Part shown: piece after piece, positions 5,993 through 13,984 of the stretch | Layout of the letters: each line of letters begins with the position of its first letter | Position numbering within the stretch: position 1 is the stretch's first letter | Source: an archaeon | GTDB taxonomy: Archaea > Nanobdellota > Nanobdellia > Woesearchaeales > GW2011-AR9 | NCBI GenBank assembly: GCA_023259115.1 | Contig: JAHFQW010000009.1 | Location: 1 to 51,678, forward strand | Reading direction: 5' to 3' | Length of the DNA stretch: 51,678 nt | Notes under the pieces: model-generated | The model's database searches: none | What the model was told of the DNA's origin: nothing | Seen by the model: only the letters and a program-made list of their open reading frames with translations | Program-made: the position numbers and the translations under genes

Positions 5993-8029
5993 ATCTGTAT
6001 CACAATCAAGATGTGCCGCAACCATAGCACTTAAGCAACTTTCTGGAAATTTATTATCAAACGCATAATACTTAAAAAGAATTGTTATATCATCATTATC
6101 AACACTCCCATCACAATTCACATCACCTTTCATAACCTTCTCTCCTGCCCCACTCTGACCCGTCACACTCTTTTCCTTAACCCCAAACCCCATTTCCCCA
6201 GATGTACATGACTTCTTCACCCCTTTATCAGTAACATAAATATGTTTTTCCACTGTTTGCACAGGACACCATTTTTTTTCACTTTTATCCGGATTAGCAC
6301 AACCAGTAAAAGGTCCAGAAATACTTTCTTTTTTCACCTCTTTTCCATTAGTATCTGTCGTAGATTCAGTCTTAGAATAATACCACTCACCATCTTCACA
6401 CCCTTTTGCCAACGTAGAACTATCACAATACAAATATTTCCCCATCCCCTCTTTATACACATTCTTAACATTCTTCTTATTTTCAATTGCACACCATGTT
6501 TCATCACCAAGACATCCAATCTTTGATCCATCACTAAACTTACTAAAATCATACCACGAACTACTACACTCATCAGAACCAGTATCAACCAATTGAAATG
6601 TTCCAGAAACCTTCTCCAAACTAATATCCTTCACAATCACTTTTAAATACCATTTTGATAATGCATACGTATGGGAAACTGAACCATCACCATCCACAAC
6701 CCAATTCTCAACAGAATCTAATCCTAATTTTCCAATTGAAATGGTATTAAACAATAATATATTAAAATAAGCCATCTGATATGTTTCACCCGTCTCTAAT
6801 TGAAAAATAGTAACATCTCCCATATTTTTCAACTCAAACGACTGCGGCTGTATTGTAACGACATTCGCATCAGTACACTTGTTATCAGTGCTACAATATT
6901 TCCCCTTCCCGCACGACTTAAATGCACATCCCACCCCACAATACCCCTCACAATCATATTTCAGATTAACCCATTTCGCATTCACACATTTATAAAGTAT
7001 TTCTTCAGAATTTATTACTGCATATGTACTTTTCCCACCATTTTTTTCCTCACAAAGTTGATCCTCTTGCGAACCTACACTTCCAAGATTACACAACAAA
7101 TTTTCATGATCATTCAAACGTCCTCGATCTGTATTCTTGCAAATAGGAGACCACACAGAACCATCACAAACATAAGCTTTACCTCCATTTACAATAGCAA
7201 TAGAACCCATCTCTTTTCCCTCACATAATGCACTCCCACCTAAACCACTTTGTACATTACACAATACTTTTCCGTCAGAAGCAAAAACAGAAGAAGCAGT
7301 TTTACATACAGTATCCCATTTATAACTTGACCCATATTTATTGCATTGATACACTTTACCATCATTCCCTTTATCTAAAAACCCTTCACTATAACTAAAA
7401 CACCCCCTACTCTTTACTTTAGAATTCCCACACAAAATTGCACCATCATTTTGTAAAGTAATTGAATCAGAACAGCCCGTATCAATCCATTTCTTATCTT
7501 TACAAAAAAAATTACCATCAATATCTCCAGAAACACATGGATAATTCAACCACTGACCCCCTTTACAGATATATTTTTGTGTTCCATCACTCACATGATC
7601 CTCAGGCTCGAAATATACATCACCATTCGGAGTACTATCCTCACAAACATACCAATTTTTCTTAGAACATAAATAATGTTTATTTTCTACAAGCATATCA
7701 CTTACAAATTTCAAACCAGCATAATTTTCCGATGTTGGAGCATCACACATCGCCCATTTAAAACTATTACCAAAAGGAGTAGTACACATTATCTGAAAAC
7801 CACTATCTTGTGAAATAACATACCCGATATTACCTCCATTACATTCAATTTGCCCAGTATACAGCTCCCCCGCCTTCCCCGTCACCGTCTCTTCTCGTCC
7901 TGTAAACCAAAACACACCCACAAGTAAACCAATCAACATAAGAACAATGAACACAATAAAACCCATCTTCCTACGTACAACCGCATCATGCTCAGAACTA
8001 CCCTGTCCATACACTCTCTTTTTCATCAA
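5924..8029 (-). CDS. Membrane-anchored secreted protein with Cys/Trp repeats and C-terminal dockerin-like pair
   Basis: This 701-residue protein has a positively charged N-terminus, a membrane segment at about 23-45 and a membrane-proximal VTGKAG. The extracellular region from about 60 to 380 holds at least six copies of a short element with the pattern [YF]-x-C-x(3-8)-W-x(2-6)-C, for example YLCSKKNWYVC, YICKGGQWLNYPC and AYVCDGSVWSPIC. A non-repeated beta-rich domain follows (about 395-490), then further Cys motifs. The C-terminus is dockerin-like: GDVNCDGSVDNDD at about 635 and a second, degenerate DCDTDIDNDD near 675. The two C-terminal repeats mirror those of the 351-908 lipoprotein. Function is unknown; a calcium-dependent surface assembly or carbohydrate role is inferred from dockerins. 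Confidence 0.75.
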   Translation of the reverse strand: MMKKRVYGQGSSEHDAVVRRKMGFIVFIVLMLIGLLVGVFWFTGREETVTGKAGELYTGQIECNGGNIGYVISQDSGFQIMCTTPFGNSFKWAMCDAPTSENYAGLKFVSDMLVENKHYLCSKKNWYVCEDSTPNGDVYFEPEDHVSDGTQKYICKGGQWLNYPCVSGDIDGNFFCKDKKWIDTGCSDSITLQNDGAILCGNSKVKSRGCFSYSEGFLDKGNDGKVYQCNKYGSSYKWDTVCKTASSVFASDGKVLCNVQSGLGGSALCEGKEMGSIAIVNGGKAYVCDGSVWSPICKNTDRGRLNDHENLLCNLGSVGSQEDQLCEEKNGGKSTYAVINSEEILYKCVNAKWVNLKYDCEGYCGVGCAFKSCGKGKYCSTDNKCTDANVVTIQPQSFELKNMGDVTIFQLETGETYQMAYFNILLFNTISIGKLGLDSVENWVVDGDGSVSHTYALSKWYLKVIVKDISLEKVSGTFQLVDTGSDECSSSWYDFSKFSDGSKIGCLGDETWCAIENKKNVKNVYKEGMGKYLYCDSSTLAKGCEDGEWYYSKTESTTDTNGKEVKKESISGPFTGCANPDKSEKKWCPVQTVEKHIYVTDKGVKKSCTSGEMGFGVKEKSVTGQSGAGEKVMKGDVNCDGSVDNDDITILFKYYAFDNKFPESCLSAMVAAHLDCDTDIDNDDITLLFNFYAFDKGFPSC

Positions 8030-8275
8030 CTTCCAGAGAACCCTTTTTCATTTATATACTTTGCTATATTTCCCAGAGGAAAATTTAAAAAGAATTACTC
8101 TATCCCTCCACCACGAAACTCATTCACACACACCTATCACCGCAACGGCAAACCTCTTAACTTTTCAAATCTAGAAAAAAAAATAACCCCTCTCTGTCAA
8201 AAATATAAAATCGACCCATTTTAAAATATACCAAACACATAAAAAAATAAAATATAAAAAGCGCCACGGCCCGGA

Positions 8276-8315
8276 CTTTCACACCAGCATTCGAATCAGT
8301 ATCAATACACTAATA
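8276..8315 (-). other. 40-nt BHB intron in the tRNA-Ser T-loop
   Basis: The precursor folds as T-stem CCCGG/CCGGG, 3' bulge AGU, 4-bp helix UUCA/UGAA, 5' bulge AAU, then an outer helix UAUUAG/CUGGUG. Cutting after the second base of each bulge yields the T-loop UUCAAAU exactly. Introns in the T-loop are non-canonical. Confidence 0.88.
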
Positions 8316-8345
8316 TTTGAACCGGGAATCCCAAAGGGACAAGAT

Positions 8346-8402
8346 ATCTGCGAAGATTTGATGCTCATCGAAAGGAAAACCTTATTCTTGCATCAACGCA
8401 TG
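8346..8402 (-). other. 57-nt canonical (37/38) BHB intron in tRNA-Ser
   Basis: Helix UUGC/GCAG lies between a 5' bulge UAC and a 3' bulge AUA. Inside the intron a 7-bp stem UUGAUGC/GCAUCAA closes the structure. Cleavage after the second base of each bulge restores the 7-nt anticodon loop UUGCUAA. Confidence 0.88.
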
Positions 8403-8586
8403 TAGCAATCTTGCGCATTACCAGATTGTGCCACCGTGGCTTAAAACATAGAGCAACACCACTGTTTTTTAAATGTTTCGCCAATTAAGAACAATCCCAA
8501 AAAAACCTAAAACATAACCACAAATCCCCACCAAAAACAGAAAAACACCAAACAAAAAAGAAAAAAAATTCTTTTAAACAATCAAT

Positions 8587-8973
8587 CTATTCCACACTAG
8601 ACGTCTGTGGCATACCCGCCCGATGAATTCGCGCAAAATAAGGCACCGCAACAACATAATCCTCGCCAAATCCCGCAATATCCCCATCAATTGCTTCACA
8701 GGTTTTTCGCAATTTCGTAATTGCTCTCTTCAACTCAACTAAATCTTTGTCTTTAAGAGGACGAATATTCACAAGAGCAATCGTTGAACCTTCTCGCAAC
8801 ACATCAAGCACTTCTTTAATATCTTCAAACTCTTCCATCACAAACGGTCGAACAGAAATTTTTGCTTTCTCCCCCGCTGCAGGCGTCTGCCCAACTTCCA
8901 CATACCCTTCCGGACTATTATCTTGGGAAGGCCGACTAAACTTTTCTTTTAACTGCAATAAAAAGTCTTTCAT
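8587..8973 (-). CDS. sepF: Cell division protein SepF (archaeal type)
   Basis: This small protein of the DUF552/SepF family has a core from ISVRPFVMEEFEDI to AVPYFARIHR (about residues 39-120). SepF links FtsZ to the membrane in archaea that have FtsZ. A GTG nine bases upstream (8982) is in frame, but the ATG at 8973 is preferred: it starts the amphipathic segment MKDFLLQLKEKF used by SepF to bind membrane, and GTGAT just upstream acts as the ribosome site. This gives 128 residues. A flexible Pro/Gly-containing linker (about 15-35) connects helix and core. No ftsZ is in the window. A TATA-like TATATAAA lies upstream at 9032-9039. Confidence 0.9.
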   Translation of the reverse strand: MKDFLLQLKEKFSRPSQDNSPEGYVEVGQTPAAGEKAKISVRPFVMEEFEDIKEVLDVLREGSTIALVNIRPLKDKDLVELKRAITKLRKTCEAIDGDIAGFGEDYVVAVPYFARIHRAGMPQTSSVE

Positions 8974-9071
8974 AGTAATCACATCCTCTTTAATATATCA
9001 TTTTTTTATAACACTCACAACACTTCCTCATATATAAACATTTTTATTGTGCAGTGCTTCTATCCTATCTA

Positions 9072-10565
9072 CTACTTTCCTCCACCTAAACGCACTCCAT
9101 TGGAATAGCTTTTACTCGCAAGGCCTTTCTTCTTATATTCTACACCTGCTCGAGGTAAATCCAACTCCCCTAAAATATCTAATTTCGCTCGTACTTTGTA
9201 CGTAATAAGCCTCTCTTCCTCCCCATCCAACTCTGAGATGTGCCACGAAATCCTCGTACCTCCACCCAGGTGTTTGATTTCATCCGGCTTTAACGTCCCC
9301 ATATCCGCACCCCTCTCCACATGTGCAATCGCCGGAACTTCATCATGCACAACTAAATTTTTAAGAGGTTTATTCTTACGATTAACAATATCAAGCGTCA
9401 CTTTAATCTCAGATAAAGCTCCCTCTTCCCCTACCTGTGTCACAAGCGCCCTCTTCTTAATAACCACCGGTGACTGAACCGAAACATAAAATACTACAAA
9501 CAACACAACAAACAACACAAAATACAAATAAATGCGATAATTAATCACAAACGGCAACGCCAAAGACTCATGTGGTGCCAAAGATCTCGTCCACTCTAAA
9601 TAAAACCCACCTGTATCTCGCACACGACTCTCCACTCCTCCCGCCACTAAATACTCCCAAAACGACACAGGAACCCTAACCTTCTGCTCATTGAGCACAT
9701 TCCCTTTATTTGTAATCGTTGCTAAACCAAACTTCTTGAGCAAAAACGTATCATAAGCAACATCAACCACAAACGGCGAAGCAATCGTCTCCACTGCCAC
9801 TTTCTTCTCAACCACTTTCACCACTTGCCCCTCTTTTTCAAACACAAAAAACAGCGTATACTCTTTTGGTTGTTGAATCTCTGAAGGAATTATCGTAAAT
9901 TCCAACGTCTTCTTCTCAAGTGGAGGCAAATCAACTTTAAATTCCTTTTGAAACTCCGACATATCACTGGTAACCTTAACCGTTAAACCAGTCAAATTAA
10001 GTGGATTTTTATTTTCCAAAAATAACTTTACCGACAAAGGTTTTTGCGGATTTATCTTCTCATCCATATCAATAACCGTGTGAATCGAAGGCAGATAATC
10101 AACCGCATACTCTGGACTCAAATACACTTTAAGTGGTACAGTTTGTTTTTCTCCCAAATCGCTATCCACACTTAATAAAATCGCATAAACACCCGGTGGC
10201 AACTCCTCAACCGCCCTAATTTTCATAAGAACCGTATAACTCTTTCCTGGTTCTAGCTCCACAATCTTATCATGAATTGGTGAAGCCTCAATATCCCATC
10301 CTTGCCCCACCTGTAACGAGTAGAGAGTATACCTCTGCACAACTGTTACCGGATTTGTAATAGTAACCTTAAACGATGCCACTTCACTTGGTTTAATTTG
10401 ATTAACCACCGACAACACGCTAACAGGAGACAAAGGAGACGACTCAGCCAACACCCTCAAAGAAGAGAGTGAAAAAGAGAGCAAAATAAACAATAACATC
10501 AACACAAAAATAGATCCAAACCTTTTCTTGCCCGCACTCTGTTGTAACACGTAAATCCACCTCAT
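9072..10565 (-). CDS. Signal-anchored beta-sandwich surface protein with internal TM segment
   Basis: The start at 10565 (MRWIYVLQQ) is preferred over the in-frame ATG at 10586, because a TTTAAATA box at about 10593-10600 lies about 30 nt upstream, fitting a leaderless mRNA. The 497-residue protein has an N-terminal hydrophobic segment ending in VLAES, then Ig-like/CARDB-type beta domains (about 45-285: VTITNPVTVVQRY, LEPGKSYTVLMKI), an internal TM segment near 350 (YLYFVLFVVLFVVFYV) and a C-terminal domain with DUF11-like features (VNRKNKPLKNLVVHD). It is divergent from the three membrane-protein genes beginning at 10752, suggesting a shared envelope or secretion role. I do not know the family name. 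Confidence 0.65.
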   Translation of the reverse strand: MRWIYVLQQSAGKKRFGSIFVLMLLFILLSFSLSSLRVLAESSPLSPVSVLSVVNQIKPSEVASFKVTITNPVTVVQRYTLYSLQVGQGWDIEASPIHDKIVELEPGKSYTVLMKIRAVEELPPGVYAILLSVDSDLGEKQTVPLKVYLSPEYAVDYLPSIHTVIDMDEKINPQKPLSVKLFLENKNPLNLTGLTVKVTSDMSEFQKEFKVDLPPLEKKTLEFTIIPSEIQQPKEYTLFFVFEKEGQVVKVVEKKVAVETIASPFVVDVAYDTFLLKKFGLATITNKGNVLNEQKVRVPVSFWEYLVAGGVESRVRDTGGFYLEWTRSLAPHESLALPFVINYRIYLYFVLFVVLFVVFYVSVQSPVVIKKRALVTQVGEEGALSEIKVTLDIVNRKNKPLKNLVVHDEVPAIAHVERGADMGTLKPDEIKHLGGGTRISWHISELDGEEERLITYKVRAKLDILGELDLPRAGVEYKKKGLASKSYSNGVRLGGGK

Positions 10566-10690
10566 TTTTATAAAAAAACAAAACAAAACTAGTATTTAAA
10601 CCCATCGTTTTTAATGATATAATGATAGTAATAAGTAGAAAAACTCCTCGTCATACAGCAAACAGAAAAAACAAGCAAAAAGAAGAAACA

Positions 10691-10698
10691 TTTATATA
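10691..10698 (+). promoter_or_regulatory. TATA box for the three-gene membrane protein operon
   Basis: TTTATATA about 57 nt before the ATG at 10752, with AGAGG near 10739-10743 as the ribosome site. The archaeal promoter spacing predicts a leader of about 30 nt. Confidence 0.5.
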
Positions 10699-10751
10699 GT
10701 CTACTTTTTTTATAAACCCAGTCAAAAACTAAGTCAAAAGAGGAATAATAG

Positions 10752-11306
10752 ATGGCCCAAGAAAGTATGTTTAGAGGTGTAATATCATTCCTAGATCAAA
10801 TAGGAATGTATGATATTGTACTGCCTTTTCTGCTCATATTTACAATAGTATTTGCCATTTTCGAAAAAACCCGTATTCTAGGCATTGAAAAAATCGATGG
10901 CAAAGAATACACCAAAAAAAATCTCAATGCCATGATTGCATTCGTCATTGCATTTCTAGTCATCGCCTCAACCCAGCTCGTTGCCGTCATAAATCAAGTC
11001 ATGGCCCAAATAGTTCTGCTGCTCCTCCTCGCTGTTTCATTCCTCTTACTCGTCGGCGTATTCTTTGGCACCGGCGAATTCACATTAAAAGACTATCCCA
11101 ACTGGATAAAATTTTTCATGTTTTTCATGTTCATAGGCATCGTCGCCATATTCCTCAACTCATTAGGCTGGCTCAGCTATTTCACAAGTCTTGGCTCCAA
11201 CTGGAACCCTGAATGGACCAGCGGCATCATCTTCCTCATCATAATCTTGGGATTCATGTACTACATCACCAAAGATTCATCACCCCCAAAAGAAACAAAA
11301 AAATAA
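10752..11306 (+). CDS. Multi-pass membrane protein, family member 1
   Basis: This 184-residue integral membrane protein has five predicted TM segments and a short basic C-terminus (KETKK). Near the N-terminus it has the signature YDIVLPFLLIFTIVFAIFEK, followed by TRIL and an insert before the second TM. The following two genes repeat the pattern [LV]-L-P-F-[LI]-L-x-F-T-I-V-F-A-x-x-[EQ]-K-T, so the three form a paralogous family. I do not recognise a named function. Being adjacent to coiled-coil proteins and a secretion ATPase, they are candidates for a pilus or secretion membrane platform, which is inference from position only. Confidence 0.65.
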   Translation: MAQESMFRGVISFLDQIGMYDIVLPFLLIFTIVFAIFEKTRILGIEKIDGKEYTKKNLNAMIAFVIAFLVIASTQLVAVINQVMAQIVLLLLLAVSFLLLVGVFFGTGEFTLKDYPNWIKFFMFFMFIGIVAIFLNSLGWLSYFTSLGSNWNPEWTSGIIFLIIILGFMYYITKDSSPPKETKK

Positions 11307-11327
11307 ATCAAAAAAAGGAGGCACATC

Positions 11328-11906
11328 ATGGCATTATCATTTTACAACCTTGCAACATACTTTCAAGCATACGGTATAATGGACGTTCTACTCCCATTTA
11401 TTCTCGTCTTCACCATCGTATTTGCCGTCATGCAAAAAACAAAAATTCTAGGTGATAAAAAACAATTCAATGTCATCATCGCCCTCACTCTCGGGCTCTT
11501 ATTTATCGCCCCCCATATTGGTGGAACGTATCCCCTCGGCTACGACCCCGTCCAAGTCATGAATGAAACACTTCCAAGTATCTCCCTTGTCTCTATTGCT
11601 GCCATCATGTTGCTTCTCCTCATGGGTATCTTTGGCACCGGTTTTGCCGCCGCCGCCACACCTGTTATAGCTCTCGCCGCTCTTGGTTTCGTCATCTACA
11701 TATTTGGAGCATCTCTGCGTATATGGACTGGCCCTAGCGACACATTTTACTGGTGGACTCCCGACATCACCGAACTCATGGTCATCTTGTTAATCTTTGG
11801 ACTAATTATTTGGTTTATCACCCGTGAACCTACCTCAACCACTGGTATGGACACATTCAAAAAAGTCTGGGGAGGTATCTCCAGCATGTTTGAACAAAAA
11901 AAATAA
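11328..11906 (+). CDS. Multi-pass membrane protein, family member 2
   Basis: This 192-residue paralog of the 10752 gene has the shared N-terminal segment MDVLLPFILVFTIVFAVMQK. It has about five TM segments, a TGFAAAATPV turn and a soluble tail (DTFKKVWGGISSMFEQKK). AAAGGAGG at about 11313-11319 lies upstream of the ATG, a strong archaeal ribosome binding site, and the gap to the previous gene is 21 nt. An operon with 10752 and probably 12000 is likely. Function is unknown. Confidence 0.65.
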   Translation: MALSFYNLATYFQAYGIMDVLLPFILVFTIVFAVMQKTKILGDKKQFNVIIALTLGLLFIAPHIGGTYPLGYDPVQVMNETLPSISLVSIAAIMLLLLMGIFGTGFAAAATPVIALAALGFVIYIFGASLRIWTGPSDTFYWWTPDITELMVILLIFGLIIWFITREPTSTTGMDTFKKVWGGISSMFEQKK

Positions 11907-11999
11907 TCCCAAAATAATAAACACAATAATACCCTAAACATCATAGAAAATATACATAAAACTAGAGTAAAAAATAAAAATAGAACTAAATAACTAAAA

Positions 12000-12605
12000 A
12001 TGGCAACCATCCTCGACCTCGGCCTACTTCAATCATTTAGCAGTATTTTTCCCGTCATTCTCATCTTCGCCATGGTCTTTGCCATCCTGCAAAAAACCAA
12101 AGCCGTGGGAGATTCTATTGGCATTAATTCCATTATCGCTGTAGCCATCTCATTCATGGCCCTGCTCTCAGATACTATCATCAAAGTCATCAACTTCATG
12201 ATCCCTTGGTTTGTTGTCGCCATTATTTTCTTCCTGCTCCTCATCCTCCTCTTTCAAGTATTTGGCGCCAAAGAATCAAACATTTGGGATTATGTAAAAA
12301 ATGATCGTGCTGTCGGATGGGTCATTGTTGGTGTTGCCATAATCATCGTCTTCGCCGCATTTGCCAATGTATTAGGACAACAACTCACCGAAGCATCCAT
12401 CCAGCCTAGTTCTACATCATCAAGTATGTATAGCAGCAACACAACCAACGTATATAGTAGCTCCACAAATAGTGGCGGTGTAGCAACCGGCAACTTCCAG
12501 CAAAATATTTACTCAACCTTATTTCATCCAAAAGTACTCGGCGTTCTTGTCCTCTTCACAATCGCCATCTTTGCCGTAGCTCTTCTAACTGGATCTGCAG
12601 CATAA
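12000..12605 (+). CDS. Multi-pass membrane protein, family member 3
   Basis: This 201-residue third paralog has SSIFPVILIFAMVFAILQKT at about residues 14-33. It has four or five TM segments and differs by a hydrophilic Ser/Thr/Asn-rich loop (about 135-170: SSTSSSMYSSNTTN) likely outside the cell, with several N-x-[ST] sequons. It ends in a TM plus short GSAA tail. The 93-nt gap before it is AT-rich, so it may have its own promoter. Its membrane placement is clear but its role is not. Confidence 0.6.
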   Translation: MATILDLGLLQSFSSIFPVILIFAMVFAILQKTKAVGDSIGINSIIAVAISFMALLSDTIIKVINFMIPWFVVAIIFFLLLILLFQVFGAKESNIWDYVKNDRAVGWVIVGVAIIIVFAAFANVLGQQLTEASIQPSSTSSSMYSSNTTNVYSSSTNSGGVATGNFQQNIYSTLFHPKVLGVLVLFTIAIFAVALLTGSAA

Positions 12606-12671
12606 ATCTAATCGTGTTAAAAAAATAAATTAATAAATTCTCAAAAAAAAAGAAACACATCAAAAAAAAAT

Positions 12672-13277
12672 CTACTTCTTCAACCTCTCTGTCACTGAAC
12701 TCAACTCTTTTACATTCTCAACAAACATCGGAATTGTATCTTTAAACACTTTTCCCACCGCTTTGAGCTCCGTATCAACATCACCCATACGTGTATCATA
12801 ATCCTCTAACTTTCCTAGCACCCCTTGATGTAATGCCCCAAAATCCTCTTTAAGCTTTTTCACATCACTCTCAAGTATTTTCTGCTTATCCTCAAACTTC
12901 TCTTTCCACTCAATTATTTTTTTAACTTCAGTTATCAGCTCATCCCATTTCTCATCCACAATCCTCTCCACTAACTCCTCCATACGGCCATACAACGCAT
13001 CCGTCCCTTCTCCTTGTTGCGGTGATTGCTGCCCCGCCAAACCATAATTCCCACCACTCGGTGGATTAAGCATCATGCCACTTCCTAACCCCGTCATACT
13101 TCCCCCTCCATTTCCCCCTTGACCATAAGAATCAATTTGTGAAATCGCCGCATGCACCTGATCTGGAGAAAACCCCCCACGCATCAACTGCTCCACAATA
13201 TCATTATCTGTCACTCCCTGCGCACGTAACTGCTCTACATCAGAAACAGGTAATCCACTTTGAGTAAACGCTGGCAT
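12672..13277 (-). CDS. Coiled-coil protein with N-terminal UBA-like helical motif
   Basis: This 201-residue protein starts with a short helical unit (residues 12-48: VEQLRAQGVTDNDIVEQL, then GGFSPDQVHAAI) resembling UBA/CUE-type three-helix motifs seen in small archaeal proteins. A Gly/Gln/Ser-rich linker (50-85) precedes a long coiled coil (about 90-195), rich in Glu and Lys. No TM segment. GGTGAT precedes the ATG, a good ribosome site. A 32-bp element shared with 51424-51455 lies upstream. It is convergent with the membrane trio and in line with the next coiled-coil gene, so a scaffold role is plausible. I do not recognise the family. Confidence 0.6.
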   Translation of the reverse strand: MPAFTQSGLPVSDVEQLRAQGVTDNDIVEQLMRGGFSPDQVHAAISQIDSYGQGGNGGGSMTGLGSGMMLNPPSGGNYGLAGQQSPQQGEGTDALYGRMEELVERIVDEKWDELITEVKKIIEWKEKFEDKQKILESDVKKLKEDFGALHQGVLGKLEDYDTRMGDVDTELKAVGKVFKDTIPMFVENVKELSSVTERLKK

Positions 13278-13302
13278 ATATCATCACCTTTTTGATAGTT
13301 AT

Positions 13303-13334
13303 TATAATAAACGTGTGAAATAATCAAATAATAA
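13303..13334 (-). promoter_or_regulatory. 32-bp upstream element, copy A
   Basis: TATAATAAACGTGTGAAATA and the 12 bases that follow match 51424-51455 with three differences. Both copies sit just upstream of a minus-strand gene (starts at 13277 and 51375). It could be a promoter-proximal operator shared by the two genes. Confidence 0.45.
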
Positions 13335-13340
13335 GAGTAT

Positions 13341-13787
13341 TTATGTCTTTTGTTGCAAACCCAAACTTGCCCCCTCAACTACTTCTTTTTTGCCTCGCTC
13401 ACTCTCAACTCTTCCTCTCTCCCCCAGTTTGGCTGTAACCACTCTCTCTACATCCCGCTGTGTCACAAACGTCAACGGATTCCAATAATCCACATACTTG
13501 CGCAACACCATAATCTCTTCTTTACCCGCCGTCTGTTTCAACTCTTTCACAATCAAATCCATCTGCCGCCTCATCAGTTCCTGCTGTCGTTTAACCTCTA
13601 AAACCTCATCACCCATCAATTTAATCTGTTTCTTCAGCTCACTACTCTTTTTGATAGAATCATTCTTCACTAAATCCACTTCTCGCAATAAACTATTTGC
13701 CTTACTCTCTAAACTCTTCACCCATACATAAAGCTTAGAACTATCAAAACTGCCACTCTCCTGCACTATTTTTGTTGGTGTTGCCAT
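13341..13787 (-). CDS. Coiled-coil protein with YWNPLTFV motif
   Basis: This 148-residue soluble protein is mostly helical: a coiled coil covers about residues 20-95 (heptad-like Lys/Glu/Leu stretches). A conserved-looking block KYVDYWNPLTFVTQRDVERV at about 103-122 is followed by a charged tail. Similar short coiled-coil proteins occur near archaeal pilus or flagellar genes, but I cannot name the family. It shares a divergent promoter region (13788-13984) with the secretion ATPase, making a partnership plausible. No catalytic residues are visible. Confidence 0.55.
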   Translation of the reverse strand: MATPTKIVQESGSFDSSKLYVWVKSLESKANSLLREVDLVKNDSIKKSSELKKQIKLMGDEVLEVKRQQELMRRQMDLIVKELKQTAGKEEIMVLRKYVDYWNPLTFVTQRDVERVVTAKLGERGRVESERGKKEVVEGASLGLQQKT

Positions 13788-13984
13788 AATACAAATAAAT
13801 TTATTAATCGGAAACGTATTAGTTTAAGTTATAGTAAATATCCTTGCATTCAAACTTAAAGAGCAAGAAACCATAATAAACTTATGTGAGCATTAAAAAG
13901 TAGCACACAGACTTAAATCACACAAACTTAATAAGTGCAATTCCCTCAAAATAAGAAGCAAAATAGAAAGGTGTTAGAGAAAAG

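Larger units (their letters stand above)
8262..8440 (-). tRNA. tRNA-Ser (anticodon GCU) with two BHB introns
   Basis: Read on the minus strand, GCCACGG (8440-8434) pairs with CCGUGGC (8269-8263), followed by discriminator G at 8262, the archaeal serine identity base. The D-stem is GCA/UGC with an 11-nt loop, the anticodon stem is CAAGA/UCUUG, a long variable arm UCCC-UUU-GGGA marks a class II tRNA, and the T-stem is CCCGG/CCGGG. Removing 57 nt after A37 gives the loop UUGCUAA with anticodon GCU (plus-strand 8404-8406). Removing 40 nt gives the T-loop UUCAAAU. The spliced tRNA is 82 nt. CCA is not encoded. A TTTAAA element about 30 nt upstream (plus-strand 8467-8474) is a likely TATA box. Confidence 0.93.
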
